From NCBI GenBank assembly GCA_025938935.1, contig JAPCWB010000001.1:1054001-1118000 (forward strand): 64,000 nucleotides of DNA, read 5' to 3'. This document shows, piece after piece, positions 1-9,728 of this stretch. The notes under the pieces were generated by a model that saw nothing but the letters and a program-made list of their open reading frames with translations, was not told where the DNA came from and made no database searches. Within the stretch, counting starts at the first letter, position 1, and each line of letters starts with the position of its first letter. A program made the position numbers and the translations under genes. The DNA is from Novosphingobium sp. MW5 (GTDB lineage Bacteria; Pseudomonadota; Alphaproteobacteria; Sphingomonadales; Sphingomonadaceae).

Positions 1-899
1 GCGCGATTGCCGACTATCTCGACCTGCCGCTGACCGACGCCTCGGTCCGCCGCTTCGCCGATGACGAAATCTTCGTCGAGATTCACGAGAACGTCCGCGG
101 CGAGGATGTCTTCGTCGTCCAGTCGACCAGCGCCCCGGCGAACGACCACCTGATGGAACTGCTGATCTGCATCGACGCGCTGCGCCGCGCATCGGCTGCC
201 CGGATCACGGCGGTCACGCCCTACTTCGGCTATGCCCGGCAAGACCGCAAACCCGGCCCCCGCACGCCGATCTCGGCCAAGCTGGTCGCCAACCTGATCA
301 CCGAAGCGGGTGCCGACCGCGTGCTGGCGGTGGACCTCCACGCCGGGCAGATCCAGGGCTTCTTCGATATCCCGACCGACAACCTCTATGCCGCGCCGGT
401 CATGGCGGCGGACATCCTCAGCCGGGGCAAGGTCGAGGACCTGATGGTCGTCTCGCCCGACGTGGGCGGCGTCGTCCGCGCCCGCGCGCTGGCCAAGCGC
501 CTGGCAGAGAACGTGCCGCTCGCCATTGTCGACAAGCGCCGCGACAAGCCGGGTTCTTCCGAAGTGATGAACATCATCGGCGACGTCACCGGCCGTGAGT
601 GCATCCTGATCGACGACATCATCGATTCGGGCGGCACGCTGTGCAACGCCGCCGCGGCGCTGATGGAAGCGGGTGCGGCCAGCGTCACCGCCTACCTCAC
701 CCACGGCGTGCTATCGGGCAAGGCGGTGGAGCGGGTGAGCAATTCGGCGCTGAAGGAACTGGTCATCACCGATTCGATCCAGCCGACCGAAGCGACCCTC
801 GCTTGCGACCGTATACGGGTGCTGCCGATTGCGGCACTGATGGGCGAGGCGATCCGGCGCATTGCGGATGAAAGTTCAGTGTCCAGCCTGTTCGATTGA
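1..899 (+). CDS. prs: Ribose-phosphate pyrophosphokinase, 5' end outside window
   Basis: Makes PRPP from ribose 5-phosphate and ATP for nucleotide, histidine, tryptophan and NAD synthesis in the cytosol. The reading frame (codons starting at base 3) is open from the window edge, so the true start lies upstream and about 298 residues are visible. Seen in the sequence: the ATP-binding '[10 protein letters not shown]' segment, the '[14 protein letters not shown]' signature and the PRPP-binding loop 'DDIIDSGGT'. It ends with TGA at 897-899, followed by a long intergenic region. The first methionine inside the window (153) is internal. The family is unmistakable. Confidence 0.96.
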   Translation, partial: AIADYLDLPLTDASVRRFADDEIFVEIHENVRGEDVFVVQSTSAPANDHLMELLICIDALRRASAARITAVTPYFGYARQDRKPGPRTPISAKLVANLITEAGADRVLAVDLHAGQIQGFFDIPTDNLYAAPVMAADILSRGKVEDLMVVSPDVGGVVRARALAKRLAENVPLAIVDKRRDKPGSSEVMNIIGDVTGRECILIDDIIDSGGTLCNAAAALMEAGAASVTAYLTHGVLSGKAVERVSNSALKELVITDSIQPTEATLACDRIRVLPIAALMGEAIRRIADESSVSSLFD

Positions 900-1204
900 G
901 CTGAAAACCGCAGATTTCGGGCATTTTTCACGCTTGCATGAAATGCAAGTTGATGAAGTACACGCGCAGCGCATCTATGGAGTTTTTCCATAGGCCTCCC
1001 GCGCGCAAAAACGCGCGCCCGGGGGCGCCAAGCTGTTGGAGTTCGACAAGGTCAAAGAGCGAGCGCCGACAAGGCCGGGCGACGCGCAAGATGACAGATC
1101 GCGGGCTTGTAGGACAGCGCGCTTGTGCCAGCACCGCCGTCGCTCCGTGCCTGACACGGGGCTGGGCTTTTTCTCCAGGCGCTGCGCCAACAAGAAAACG
1201 CCAA

Positions 1205-1225
1205 GGCCCGGATCAAGTCCGGGCC
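1205..1225. repeat. Extragenic palindrome GGCCCGGA-N5-TCCGGGCC
   Basis: Perfect 8-base arms GGCCCGGA and TCCGGGCC around the loop TCAAG. Motifs of this kind are scattered through many alphaproteobacterial intergenic regions. No T-tract follows, so it is not a classical terminator. This is the only copy I see in the window. Confidence 0.55.
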
Positions 1226-1492
1226 GACGAAAGGGGTTGATCCTCCTTCGCGACCTTCGCGTGACCCTGCTCTACAGTAAGGTCCCCTGCGCCCCGCCCT
1301 TGTGGCTGGCGCGGGTTTCGACGCGGGCGTGGCGGCGGCTGATCGGGTTGTGCGGTGCCGGGGGCCCTGCGGCAAGGGCCGGTATCGCACTATGCCCGCC
1401 GGACGCCGGCATCGGGCCAGTCGCTCATAACGATTCAGCGTTTCGGACGATTTGCGCGGGGCCGGCGTCTTTCGGCTTTCTCCCCAACCTTT

Positions 1493-1520
1493 CGTCATTC
1501 CCGCATGCGCGGGAATGACG
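1493..1520. repeat. Extragenic palindrome CGTCATTCCCGC-ATGC-GCGGGAATGACG
   Basis: Perfect 12-base inverted arms around ATGC, 43 bases past the 3' end of the AraC gene. The 'GTCATTCCCGC' core is a widespread REP-like palindrome in Proteobacteria. It may act as a transcript end or 3' stabiliser between the convergent prs and AraC transcripts. One copy in the window. Confidence 0.65.
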
Positions 1521-1562
1521 GGGGTGGCGGATTGGTGCTGCGGGTGTGATCGTGTCGCCCCC

Positions 1563-2507
1563 TCACTCCCACGGCCTAACCCCGCCCGGTTCCAGCCGGT
1601 CGATCGCCTCCAGCCGCCGGGCCTGCCGGGTTTCCAGCGTGAGGGTCATCAGCGGCAGCGGGCGCTGGACGAACTGGCGCGGGCTCATGCCGAACAGCTT
1701 GGTAAAGTCGCGGATCAGGTGGCTCTGGTCGTAATAGCGCAGCATGATCTCTTCCGCCTCGGCCTGATCGGCAACGCCGCGCAGGTGGGCGGCCATGTCA
1801 AGCGCGCGGGCGCGGCGCAGGACCTGCTTGGGGCTCATGCCGAAATCGCGCCGCACTATGCGTTCCAGCTGGCGCAGGCCGATGCCGCATTCGCTGGCGA
1901 AATCCTCTATTTTGGCATTGGGGTCGCGGTAGGACAGCACTTCGAAGCGGGTCGTGATCGGATCGGGCCTGGCCAGCTTGCGGCGCTCCACTTCGCCCCG
2001 GATGATAGTCTCGATCGCCGAGATCCAGTCCTCAGGGCTGCCATCCGGATCGAGACTTTCCAGGATCGGGGTCCCCGGCAGGCCGACGTCATCGAGATGG
2101 AACAGCCGGTCGACCACATTGGTCGTGCTTTCCCAGCCCAGCGTTGCGCCGGTGCCGGGCCGGACGGCAAAGCCGATGGAGATGAAACTGCCGATCACGC
2201 TGACCGGCATGGCTTTCATCTGCGGGCCGAACAGCAGGGCCGATTTGCCCATGCGCATCACGCCCCGGCCAGTCGTGGCGGTCCATTGGCCGGAAAGCTG
2301 GATGCGGATCACGGCTACGTCATTGAGCAGGGCGCAATCGAGCTGGTAATCCTCCGGCAGGTCGATCGCGGTGACATAGAACCGGCCGATCCACGGGGCG
2401 AGGTCACAGGCCGGCGCGCGGCTGTAGGACATCGGCTGGCCAAGCCGCGTGACGCCCTGGCGCGGCGTCAGCGCGGCATCGATTGCCGGAATGGCCCGAT
2501 TGTGCAT
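1563..2507 (-). CDS. AraC-family transcriptional regulator
   Basis: Predicted DNA-binding regulator of 314 residues. The N-terminal 200 residues form an effector/cupin-like region ending in '..CGIGLRQLERIVRRD'. The C-terminal region carries the two AraC helix-turn-helix motifs, the second including 'SHLIRDFTKLFGMSPRQF'. The frame is open further upstream to 2783, but that extension overlaps the divergent hisN-like gene and reads like noise. The ATG at 2507 gives a natural N-terminus. It is divergent from the phosphatase gene at 2669 with a 160-base shared control region. Target genes cannot be read from sequence. It is distantly similar in layout to the AraC regulator at 5277. Confidence 0.85.
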   Translation of the reverse strand: MHNRAIPAIDAALTPRQGVTRLGQPMSYSRAPACDLAPWIGRFYVTAIDLPEDYQLDCALLNDVAVIRIQLSGQWTATTGRGVMRMGKSALLFGPQMKAMPVSVIGSFISIGFAVRPGTGATLGWESTTNVVDRLFHLDDVGLPGTPILESLDPDGSPEDWISAIETIIRGEVERRKLARPDPITTRFEVLSYRDPNAKIEDFASECGIGLRQLERIVRRDFGMSPKQVLRRARALDMAAHLRGVADQAEAEEIMLRYYDQSHLIRDFTKLFGMSPRQFVQRPLPLMTLTLETRQARRLEAIDRLEPGGVRPWE

Positions 2508-2668
2508 GCCCTTGTTGCGCCCCGTTTCTGTCCCCGGTTCAACGTCGTTGCGCTGCCCGGGGATGAATTTGCGCGACTCTAGGCGAATGGCAAGATGTAA
2601 ACTTGTCAATTCGCGCCATTTTCGTTGCGTCTTGACCCATTGGCCACCTAGCGGGCAGGAGGTTGGCG

Positions 2669-3451
2669 ATGAACCTCGATGCCGACATAGCCCTTGCCCT
2701 GCGCCTTGCCGATGCGGCGCGCGCGGCGATCCTTCCCCGGTTCCGCACGGACCTGCAAAGCGACCGCAAGGGCGATGCCACACCGGTGACCGAGGCGGAC
2801 CGCGCGGCTGAGGAGGCCATGCGCCGCATCCTCAAGGCCGAGGTGCCGCGCGATGCCGTGCACGGGGAAGAATTCGGTGCATCGCCGGGGTCTTCGGGCC
2901 GCACCTGGGTGCTCGATCCGATCGACGGCACGGCGGGCTTTCTGGCGGGGCGCGCCATGTTCGGCACGCTGATCGCGCTGGTGGTCGAAGGCTGGCCGGT
3001 GCTGGGCGTCATCGACCAGCCGGTGATGCAGGAACGCTGGCTGGGGGTGAGCGGGCGGCCGACCACGCTGAACGGCCAGCCTGTGCGCACTCGCGCCTGC
3101 CGCTCTCTCGCCGAAGCGACGCTGGCGACGACCGGCCCGCACTATTTCGACGATCATGAAGGCGGGCATTTCATGGCGCTCGCGGCCAAGACCGATCACC
3201 GCCGCATGGTGATGGGCGGTGACTGCTATAACTATGCCATGCTCGCCTCGGGGCATCTCGACCTTGTTTGCGAGGCGGGACTGAAGCTGCACGATTTCGC
3301 CGCGCTGGTGCCGGTGGTCGAAGGCGCGGGCGGAACCATGTGCGACTGGAATGGCGAGCCGCTCCACGCCGGGTCCACGGGCCATGTGCTCGCGCTCGGC
3401 GATCCGGCGCGGTTGGAAGACGTGGTCGAGGCGCTGGCCTGCGGGCATTGA
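2669..3451 (+). CDS. hisN: Inositol-monophosphatase-family phosphatase, histidinol-phosphatase (HisN) type
   Basis: Metal-dependent phosphatase of 260 residues. Visible: the metal-site glutamate in 'VHGEEFG', motif A 'DPIDGT', 'GGDCYNYAMLASGHLDL', and a C-terminal 'KLHDFAALVPVVEGAGG' in place of the usual WDxAAG. This pattern matches the HisN branch, which dephosphorylates L-histidinol phosphate in Actinobacteria and Alphaproteobacteria. Activity on inositol phosphate cannot be excluded. The start is set by a perfect AGGAGG at 2657-2662, six bases before ATG. The stop overlaps the next start (TGATG), so the two genes are coupled. Confidence 0.82.
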   Translation: MNLDADIALALRLADAARAAILPRFRTDLQSDRKGDATPVTEADRAAEEAMRRILKAEVPRDAVHGEEFGASPGSSGRTWVLDPIDGTAGFLAGRAMFGTLIALVVEGWPVLGVIDQPVMQERWLGVSGRPTTLNGQPVRTRACRSLAEATLATTGPHYFDDHEGGHFMALAAKTDHRRMVMGGDCYNYAMLASGHLDLVCEAGLKLHDFAALVPVVEGAGGTMCDWNGEPLHAGSTGHVLALGDPARLEDVVEALACGH

Positions 3452-3894
3452 TGCGGCCACTGCCGTTCTTCTTCTACGGCACGCTGCTGGATGGCAGCGA
3501 CAATCCGGTGGCGCGCGAGGTGCACCGGCTGCTCGAGCCGATGGGCGAGGCAGAGGCCGCTGGCGTCCTATATGCCATTCCCGATGAGGCGGGCTGGTTT
3601 CCGGCCTTGGTGGCGGGGCAGGGAGCAGTGCATGGCCGCCTTTATGTACCTCGCGCGGGGTTTGATGCCGCCGATCTTGCCCGGCTTGATGCCTATGAGG
3701 ATTTCGATCCGGCTGACCTTGCGGGTTCGCTCTATGTGCGTGAGGAGATCGGGCTGGAGAGCGGGGGAAGGGCGCAGGTCTATCGCTTCAATCAGCCGTT
3801 ACCCGAGGGCGCTCAGCCAATTCCCGGTGGCGATTTCCGCGGCTGGCTGGCCGAAACGGGGCTTGCGCAGTTCACCGGCCTGCGCGAAGCCTGA
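3451..3894 (+). CDS. Gamma-glutamylcyclotransferase / AIG2-like protein
   Basis: Small cytosolic protein of 147 residues with the GGCT-fold signature: an N-terminal 'FFYGTLL' loop and an acidic residue in 'LDAYEDFDPADL' at the position of the catalytic glutamate. Family members release 5-oxoproline from gamma-glutamyl amines or peptides, but the substrate here is unknown. The start overlaps the hisN-like stop as TGATG, so it is translated from the same transcript. Length is normal for the family. Confidence 0.78.
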   Translation: MRPLPFFFYGTLLDGSDNPVAREVHRLLEPMGEAEAAGVLYAIPDEAGWFPALVAGQGAVHGRLYVPRAGFDAADLARLDAYEDFDPADLAGSLYVREEIGLESGGRAQVYRFNQPLPEGAQPIPGGDFRGWLAETGLAQFTGLREA

Positions 3895-3912
3895 GCGCAA
3901 AGGGAGATCGAG

Positions 3913-4434
3913 ATGACACTATCGTTGTACCAGGCCACCGTGCCTTCCTACCTGCAGATCCTTACCCCGCTGGCCGGCCTTGTCGAAAAGGCGCGCGCCC
4001 ATTGCCATGCGCAGGGTGGGGACGAGGCCGAGATGTGCGACAAGCGCCTGGCGCCCGACATGTGGCCCTTTGCCAAGCAGGTGATGGCCGCCGTCGCGCA
4101 TTCGGCAGGGGCCATTGCCGGCGTAAAGAAGGGCGAGACCGGGCCGGACATGACCCCGCCGCCGATGAGCTTTGATGCGCTTGCCGCTGCGGTGGCAGAT
4201 GCCATCACCGCGCTGAAGGCGGTGGCGCCGGAAGAGGTCAATTCGATTGCGGCAAACGACACCGCCTTCGTCTTTGGCGAGCGGCGGATGCCCTTCACGG
4301 TGGAGGACTACCTGCTTTCTTTCGCGCTGCCCAATTTCTATTTCCACGCATCGATGGCCTATGCAGTGCTGCGCAACCAGGGCGTGGCCGTGGGCAAGAT
4401 GGACTGGCTGGGGGCGATCAGGCTTAAAGCGTAA
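3913..4434 (+). CDS. DUF1993 family protein
   Basis: A 173-residue soluble protein that starts 'MTLSLYQATVPSYLQIL', typical of the DUF1993 family, a DinB-like helical fold of unknown function. It contains the conserved 'RLAPDMWPFAKQV' and 'YLLSFALPNFYFHASMAYAVLR' regions, the latter rich in aromatic residues and one histidine. The ribosome site AGGGAGA lies 6-7 bases before ATG, 18 bases after the previous gene, so it probably belongs to the same operon as the two genes upstream. No enzymatic role can be assigned. Confidence 0.82.
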   Translation: MTLSLYQATVPSYLQILTPLAGLVEKARAHCHAQGGDEAEMCDKRLAPDMWPFAKQVMAAVAHSAGAIAGVKKGETGPDMTPPPMSFDALAAAVADAITALKAVAPEEVNSIAANDTAFVFGERRMPFTVEDYLLSFALPNFYFHASMAYAVLRNQGVAVGKMDWLGAIRLKA

Positions 4435-4564
4435 ACCCGAATCGCTTGCATTCGCGCGCCTCTTCGCATAGGGGCGCGCCCTTCATCGACACGATTTCGA
4501 TGACCTGCCTGGCGACAAGGGCTGCCAGGGCAGGTCGGACGTGTTCCCGAAACAGGAGACGAAA

Positions 4565-4768
4565 ATGCCCAAAATGAAGACCAAGAGCGGCGTCAAGAAG
4601 CGCTTCAAGCTCACGGCCACCGGCAAGGTAAAGCACGGCGTTGCCGGCAAGCGCCACCGCCTTATGAGCCACAACGGCAAGTACATCCGACAGAACCGCG
4701 GCACTGAAGTGATTTCCGACGCTGATGCGAAGGTGATCAAGAAGTGGGCGCCCTACGGGCTTAATTGA
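4565..4768 (+). CDS. rpmI: 50S ribosomal protein L35
   Basis: Ribosomal protein bL35, 67 residues, starting '[17 protein letters not shown]' and very basic, as expected. An AGGAGA ribosome site precedes ATG 4565; the longer frame from 4541 reads through non-conserved sequence. It is followed 13 bases later by rplT, the usual pair. infC, often upstream of this pair, is not adjacent. The 130-base upstream region contains a GC-rich inverted repeat around 4455-4480 that may belong to a leader, but I see no clear regulatory structure. Confidence 0.97.
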   Translation: MPKMKTKSGVKKRFKLTATGKVKHGVAGKRHRLMSHNGKYIRQNRGTEVISDADAKVIKKWAPYGLN

Positions 4769-4781
4769 GGAGTTCTGAAAG

Positions 4782-5138
4782 ATGGCACGTGTCAAAAGGG
4801 GTGTAACCACCCGCGCCAAGCATAAGCGGCTTCTCGAACAGGCAGCGGGCTACCGCGGCCGCCGCAAGAATACCATTCGCGTTGCGCGTCAGGCGGTCGA
4901 AAAGGCCGGCCAGTATGCCTACCGCGACCGCAAGGTGAAGAAGCGGTCCTTCCGCGCCCTCTGGATCCAGCGCATCAACGCTGCTGTCCGCGCCGAAGGC
5001 CTCAGCTATTCGCAGTTCATCCACGGCGCCAAGCTCGCCGGTATCACGCTTGACCGCAAGGTCATGGCGGACCTGGCGATGAACGAAGCCGGCGTGTTCA
5101 CGGCCGTGATCGCACAGGCGAAGGCAGCTCTCGGCTGA
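4782..5138 (+). CDS. rplT: 50S ribosomal protein L20
   Basis: Ribosomal protein bL20, 118 residues, an early 23S rRNA-binding assembly protein. It begins '[18 protein letters not shown]' and has the conserved '[20 protein letters not shown]' region and the C-terminal globular half. A GAGG ribosome site lies just after the rpmI stop, making a two-gene operon. It ends 25 bases before a strong Rho-independent terminator. Confidence 0.98.
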   Translation: MARVKRGVTTRAKHKRLLEQAAGYRGRRKNTIRVARQAVEKAGQYAYRDRKVKKRSFRALWIQRINAAVRAEGLSYSQFIHGAKLAGITLDRKVMADLAMNEAGVFTAVIAQAKAALG

Positions 5139-5163
5139 CTTCAACCTGACCGGCAGGTCTTGT

Positions 5164-5210
5164 AAAAAAGGCGCGGGGAAGGCTTAGGCTTTTCCCGCGC
5201 CTTTTTTGTT
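5164..5210 (+). terminator. Rho-independent terminator of rpmI-rplT
   Basis: Arms AAAAAAGGCGCGGGGAA and TTTTCCCGCGCCTTTTTT enclose a short loop, and a T-tract follows. Because of the flanking A and T runs it could also work on the opposite strand. It cleanly separates the ribosomal operon from the AraC gene. Confidence 0.92.
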
Positions 5211-5276
5211 TTCCGGCGATTGTGGGGCAGCCTGCGTTCGGGCAAAAGGAAGGCACAAGACAAGGGGCGTGGACAG

Positions 5277-6167
5277 GTGTCGCAGGGTGGAGAGGTAAGG
5301 GCCCATTTCTTTCGGCCCGCGCCGGAATTGTGCCGCTACTTCACGACGTTCTATTGCGTCGAATTCGCCTCGAGCGAAAATCGCGACAGCTTCGATTACC
5401 TCCATCCCGAATGGGCGAATTTCCGCTTCGTCAGCGGCTGCAAGCCCGTGGCAGAGAATGCGAGCGGCACACGCGTGGGGGAAACCTCGCTCTACTTCAC
5501 CGGGCCGAGCAGCCATGCGGTGCGCTTCGAGTTCGATGGCTCGCTGCGCATGTGGGGTGTGGGCGTGCTGCCGCTCGGCTGGGCGAAATTCATCCGCACC
5601 GATGCGGCGAAATGGGCCGATGGCCTGGTCGATGGCCACGCCGTCCCCGCGCTCGCGGAGTTTTCCGACCTGGCGCATGGCCTTTTCGAAGGAGCGGCGG
5701 ACGTGGAGGGCGAGCTTGCCCGGCTCAATGCCTTCTTCCTCGCCCGCCTGAACCTGCCCGTCGCGGATGAGGCGCGCATCCTTGCCATCCACACCGCGCT
5801 GATCGATCCCGAGGTGGACAGCGTCGCCACGCTGGTTGAACGCGCCGGTGCGAGCCAGCGCACGGTCGAACGTGTCTGCCGCCGCGCCTTTGGCTTTCCG
5901 CCCAAGCTTTTGCTGCGCCGCCAGCGGTTCCTGCGCAGCCTGGCCAAGTACGTGCTCGATCCCAGTCTCAAGTGGATCGGCGCGCTTGACAGCCAGTACC
6001 ACGATCAGGCGCAGTTCGTACGCGATTTCAAGCAGTTCATGGGAATGTCGCCGCGCCAGTACGGTCTGCTCGACAAGCCGATCCTCACCGCCGTGATGCG
6101 CGAGCGCGCGGCCTTTGCCGGAAAGGCGGTCCAAGCGCTCGATACCCCCGCGGGCGGCGCGGGCTGA
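5277..6167 (+). CDS. AraC-family transcriptional regulator
   Basis: Regulator of about 296 residues with an N-terminal sensing region (about residues 1-195) and a C-terminal AraC domain: first helix-turn-helix near 'ERAGASQRTVERVCRRAFG', second near 'QAQFVRDFKQFMGMSPRQY'. Start choice is uncertain. A GTG at 5277 has AAGGGG about 8 bases upstream. A TTG at 5220 in the same frame would add 19 poorly conserved residues and overlap the end of the rplT terminator. It stands alone between rplT and pheS. The domain layout resembles the regulator at 1563-2507. No target can be deduced. Confidence 0.8.
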   Translation: MSQGGEVRAHFFRPAPELCRYFTTFYCVEFASSENRDSFDYLHPEWANFRFVSGCKPVAENASGTRVGETSLYFTGPSSHAVRFEFDGSLRMWGVGVLPLGWAKFIRTDAAKWADGLVDGHAVPALAEFSDLAHGLFEGAADVEGELARLNAFFLARLNLPVADEARILAIHTALIDPEVDSVATLVERAGASQRTVERVCRRAFGFPPKLLLRRQRFLRSLAKYVLDPSLKWIGALDSQYHDQAQFVRDFKQFMGMSPRQYGLLDKPILTAVMRERAAFAGKAVQALDTPAGGAG

Positions 6168-6237
6168 GACGTTCGCCAAGGTTGCGGCAAATGCCCGCAA
6201 TCTCTAAAGGGCCGCGTTCAACCCGTTTCAGCAGGAC

Positions 6238-7341
6238 ATGCCCGTGGACCACGCAAGTACAGGACAGGAAGCGCTCGCCCGTATCGAGGCGGCGGGCGAT
6301 CTCGACAGCCTGGAGAAGCTGCGGGTCGAATTTCTCGGCAAGCAGGGCTCCATCTCGGGCCTGTTGAAGACGCTGGGCGGCATGTCGCCAGAGGAGCGGC
6401 AGGTCGAGGGGCCGAAGATCCACGCCCTGCGCGAAAGCGTGACCAATGCCCTGACTGCCCGCAAGGACGCGCTTGAAGGCGCGGCGCTTGAAGCGCGGCT
6501 GGCGGCGGAACGCATCGACCTCTCGCTCCCCGCGCCCGAAGCTCCGCGCGGTTCAGTCCACCCGGTCAGCCAGGTGATGGACGAGCTGGCGGAGATCTTC
6601 GCCGACATGGGCTTCGCCGTCGCCACCGGGCCGGAGATCGAGGACGACTGGCACAACTTCACCGCGCTCAACATGCCGGAAACCCACCCGGCGCGCGCCA
6701 TGCACGATACCTTCTACTTCCCGGACAAGGACGCCGAAGGCCGCGACATGCTGCTGCGCACGCATACCAGCCCGGTGCAAATCCGCTCGATGCTCTCGCA
6801 GGGCGCGCCGCTGCGCATCATCGCTCCGGGCCGCGTCTACCGCTCGGACTCGGACGCGACGCATACGCCGATGTTCCACCAGGTCGAAGGCCTCGTCATC
6901 GACAAGGGCATCCACCTCGGCCACCTGAAGTGGACGCTGGAAACCTTCCTCAAGGCTTTCTTCGAGCGCGAGGACATCGTCCTGCGCCTGCGCCCCAGCT
7001 ACTTCCCCTTCACCGAGCCTTCGGTTGAAGTGGACGTCGGCTTCAAGCTTGAGAACGGCCGCCGCGTGCTCGGCGGTTCGGGTGATGAGCCCGGCCACGG
7101 CTGGATGGAACTGCTCGGCTCGGGCATGGTCAACCGCAAGGTCATCGAATTCGGCGGGCTTGATCCCGACGAGTGGCAGGGCTTTGCCTTCGGCGTCGGC
7201 GTCGACCGGCTTGCCATGCTCAAATACGGCATGGACGACCTGCGCGCCTTCTTCGACGGCGACGTGCGCTGGCTCCAGCACTACGGTTTTGCGGCGCTCG
7301 AAGTGCCCACCCTTTCCGGCGGCGTAGGAGCGGCGGCATGA
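6238..7341 (+). CDS. pheS: Phenylalanine-tRNA ligase alpha subunit
   Basis: Catalytic alpha chain of the (alpha-beta)2 enzyme that charges tRNA-Phe. The protein has 367 residues: an N-terminal coiled coil for tRNA binding (about residues 15-95), then the class II core with motif 2 around '[13 protein letters not shown]' and motif 3 '[19 protein letters not shown]'. The ATG at 6238 follows GCAGGA. The stop overlaps the pheT start (ATGA), giving equimolar coupled translation. Residue composition and length are normal. Confidence 0.97.
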   Translation: MPVDHASTGQEALARIEAAGDLDSLEKLRVEFLGKQGSISGLLKTLGGMSPEERQVEGPKIHALRESVTNALTARKDALEGAALEARLAAERIDLSLPAPEAPRGSVHPVSQVMDELAEIFADMGFAVATGPEIEDDWHNFTALNMPETHPARAMHDTFYFPDKDAEGRDMLLRTHTSPVQIRSMLSQGAPLRIIAPGRVYRSDSDATHTPMFHQVEGLVIDKGIHLGHLKWTLETFLKAFFEREDIVLRLRPSYFPFTEPSVEVDVGFKLENGRRVLGGSGDEPGHGWMELLGSGMVNRKVIEFGGLDPDEWQGFAFGVGVDRLAMLKYGMDDLRAFFDGDVRWLQHYGFAALEVPTLSGGVGAAA

Positions 7342-9728
7342 AGTTCTCGCTCTCCTGGCTCAAGTACTTCCTCGAAACCGACGCCTCGGTGGAGACGATC
7401 TCGGCCACGCTCAACGCGATCGGCATCGAGGTGGAAGGCATCGAGAACCCGGCCGAGAAGCTCGCTGGCTTCCGCGTCGCCAAGGTGCTGACGGCGGAGA
7501 AGCACCCGCAGGCGGACAAGCTGCAAGTGCTCACCGTCGATACCGGCGATGGGGCGGCGCCGCTCACGGTCGTCTGCGGCGCGCCCAATGCGCGCGCCGG
7601 CCTCGTCGGCGTGCTCGGCCTGCCGGGCGCGACGGTTCCGGCAAACGGCATGGTGCTCAAGGTCGCCGCCGTGCGCGGGGTCGAGAGCAACGGCATGATG
7701 TGCTCGACCCGCGAACTCGAACTTGGCGACGACCATGACGGCATCATCGAACTGCCCGCCGATGCGCCCATCGGCACGCCGTTTGCCGATTACCACGGCG
7801 CGGACCCGGTGTTCGACGTCTCGATCACCCCCAACCGGCCCGATTGCATGGGCGTTTACGGCATCGCCCGCGATCTCGCCGCCGCCGGCCTCGGTACGCT
7901 GAAGCCGGTCGAGGCTCCGCGCACCGAAGGCTCGTTCCCCTGCCCGGTAGAGGTCCGCACGGACGACGCGGCGGGTTGCCCCGCCTTCTACGGCAGGGTC
8001 ATCAAGGGCGTGACCAATGGTGCCTCGCCCGAATGGATGCAGGCGCGGCTGAAGAGCGCGGGCCAGCGCCCGATCTCGGCGCTGGTCGACATCACCAACT
8101 ATGTGATGCTTGCCTTTGGCCGCCCGGCCCACGCCTATGACCTCGCGCAACTGAACGGCGCGGTCGTGGCGCGCAAGGCGAAGGACGGCGAGCAGGTCGT
8201 CGCGCTTAACGAGAAGACCTACACGCTCGACAGCACGATGACGGTGATCGCCGATGACAGCGGCGTGCATGATATTGCTGGCATCATGGGCGGCGAACAC
8301 TCGGGTTGCTCGGAAGCAACTCGCGACGTCCTGCTTGAAATCGCCTATTTCGATCCGGCGCACATCGCCTCGACGGGCCGCAAGCTCAACCTCACCTCCG
8401 ACGCGCGCCAGCGTTTCGAGCGCGGGGTCGATCCGCAGTTCCTCGATACCGGGCTCGACCTGCTGACCGACCTCATCCTCCGCATCTGCGGCGGTGAGGC
8501 GAGCGAGGTCATCCGCGCGGGAACACCGCCTTCGGGCGCGAAGGCCGTGGCCTATGACCCCTCGCTCGCGGCAACGCTGGGCGGTGTGCCGATTGCCGAC
8601 GAACGCCAGAAGGCGATCCTCGAATCGCTCGGCTTTGCCGTGGCTGCTGACTGGACCGTCACCACCCCCGGCTGGCGCTGCGACGTCGCCGGTGCGCCCG
8701 ACATTGTCGAGGAAGTGGTGCGAATCCACGGGCTCGACAACATTGCTTCGGCTCCGCTGCCGCGCACCGACGGGGTGGCCCGCCCGACCGCTACGCCCGC
8801 GCAGAAACTCGAACGCCGCCTGCGCCGCGCCGCCGCCGCGCGCGGGCTGAACGAGGCGGTGACCTGGTCGTTTCTGCCGACCGGCGAGGCCGAACACTTC
8901 GCCGAGGGCGAGCTGTGGACGCTGGCCAATCCGATCAGCGAGGACATGAAGGCCATGCGCCCCTCGCTGCTGCCGGGGCTCTTGTCGGCCGCGCGCCGCA
9001 ATCTGGATCGCGGGGCGTCGAGCCTGCGTCTGTTCGAAATCGGCCGGCGTTATCTGCGTGGTTCGGAAGGCCATTCGGACGAGCGCCTGTCGCTCGCCGT
9101 GGTGCTCGCTGGCGACAAGACCCCGCGCGGCTGGGCCAGCGGCAAGGCACAGCCTTTCGATGCCTTCGACGCCAAGGCCGAGGCGCTTGCCCTGCTGGCC
9201 GAGGCCGGTGCGCCGGTCGACAACCTGCAGGTCATGGGCGAGGCGGGGGCGCAGTTCCATCCCGGCCAGTCGGCGACCCTGCGGCTTGGGCCGAAGAACG
9301 TCCTCGCGCGCCTCGGCATGGTCCACCCTGCCACCGCCAAGGTGTTCGACATCGATGCGCCGGTCGCCATGGTCGAGCTGTTCCTCGATGCCATTCCGGG
9401 CAAGAAAGGCGCAGCCACTTTTGCCCGCGCGCATTACGCGCCGCCCGCGCTGCAGGCGGTGACGCGTGACTTTGCTTTCCTGATCGGCGCGGACGTCCCG
9501 GCGGGCGATCTCGTCCGCACGGTGAAGGGCGCTGACAAGGCGAACATTGTCGCCGTGCGCCTGTTCGATGACTTCCGCGGACAGGGCGTGCCGGAAGGAC
9601 AGAAGAGCCTTGCTGTCGAGGTCACGCTGCAACCTGGCGAGAAGAGCTATACCGAGGACGAGCTCAGGGCCGTGGCCGAAAAGGTCACCGCCGCCGCCGC
9701 CAAGCTCGGCGCGGTGCTGCGCGGATGA
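7338..9728 (+). CDS. pheT: Phenylalanine-tRNA ligase beta subunit
   Basis: Beta chain of PheRS, 796 residues from ATG 7338, which overlaps the pheS stop. Domains in order: an EMAP/Trbp111-like tRNA-binding domain (about 40-150, '[20 protein letters not shown]'), the B3/4 editing domain, B5, the class II-like core, and the FDX-ACB anticodon-binding domain at the C-terminus ('[17 protein letters not shown]' onward). The frame also opens upstream inside pheS, but those residues are not PheT-like. The stop overlaps the SDR gene start. Confidence 0.97.
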   Translation: MKFSLSWLKYFLETDASVETISATLNAIGIEVEGIENPAEKLAGFRVAKVLTAEKHPQADKLQVLTVDTGDGAAPLTVVCGAPNARAGLVGVLGLPGATVPANGMVLKVAAVRGVESNGMMCSTRELELGDDHDGIIELPADAPIGTPFADYHGADPVFDVSITPNRPDCMGVYGIARDLAAAGLGTLKPVEAPRTEGSFPCPVEVRTDDAAGCPAFYGRVIKGVTNGASPEWMQARLKSAGQRPISALVDITNYVMLAFGRPAHAYDLAQLNGAVVARKAKDGEQVVALNEKTYTLDSTMTVIADDSGVHDIAGIMGGEHSGCSEATRDVLLEIAYFDPAHIASTGRKLNLTSDARQRFERGVDPQFLDTGLDLLTDLILRICGGEASEVIRAGTPPSGAKAVAYDPSLAATLGGVPIADERQKAILESLGFAVAADWTVTTPGWRCDVAGAPDIVEEVVRIHGLDNIASAPLPRTDGVARPTATPAQKLERRLRRAAAARGLNEAVTWSFLPTGEAEHFAEGELWTLANPISEDMKAMRPSLLPGLLSAARRNLDRGASSLRLFEIGRRYLRGSEGHSDERLSLAVVLAGDKTPRGWASGKAQPFDAFDAKAEALALLAEAGAPVDNLQVMGEAGAQFHPGQSATLRLGPKNVLARLGMVHPATAKVFDIDAPVAMVELFLDAIPGKKGAATFARAHYAPPALQAVTRDFAFLIGADVPAGDLVRTVKGADKANIVAVRLFDDFRGQGVPEGQKSLAVEVTLQPGEKSYTEDELRAVAEKVTAAAAKLGAVLRG

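Larger units (their letters stand above)
900..1562. other. Gene-free intergenic region with palindromes
   Basis: About 660 bases between prs and the convergent AraC gene. Open frames exist in several registers, but they are arginine-rich, overlap each other and resemble no family, so I call none. The stretch holds two extragenic palindromes (annotated separately) and no tRNA-like structure that I can see. Confidence 0.6.

Noticed and set aside
1036..1518. Open frames in the gap after prs
   Set aside because: Several overlapping frames on both strands, no ribosome sites or family resemblance, and palindromic repeats inside.
7281..9632. 783-residue minus-strand open frame
   Set aside because: Complete antisense shadow of pheT caused by high GC; composition is Arg/His-rich without any domain.
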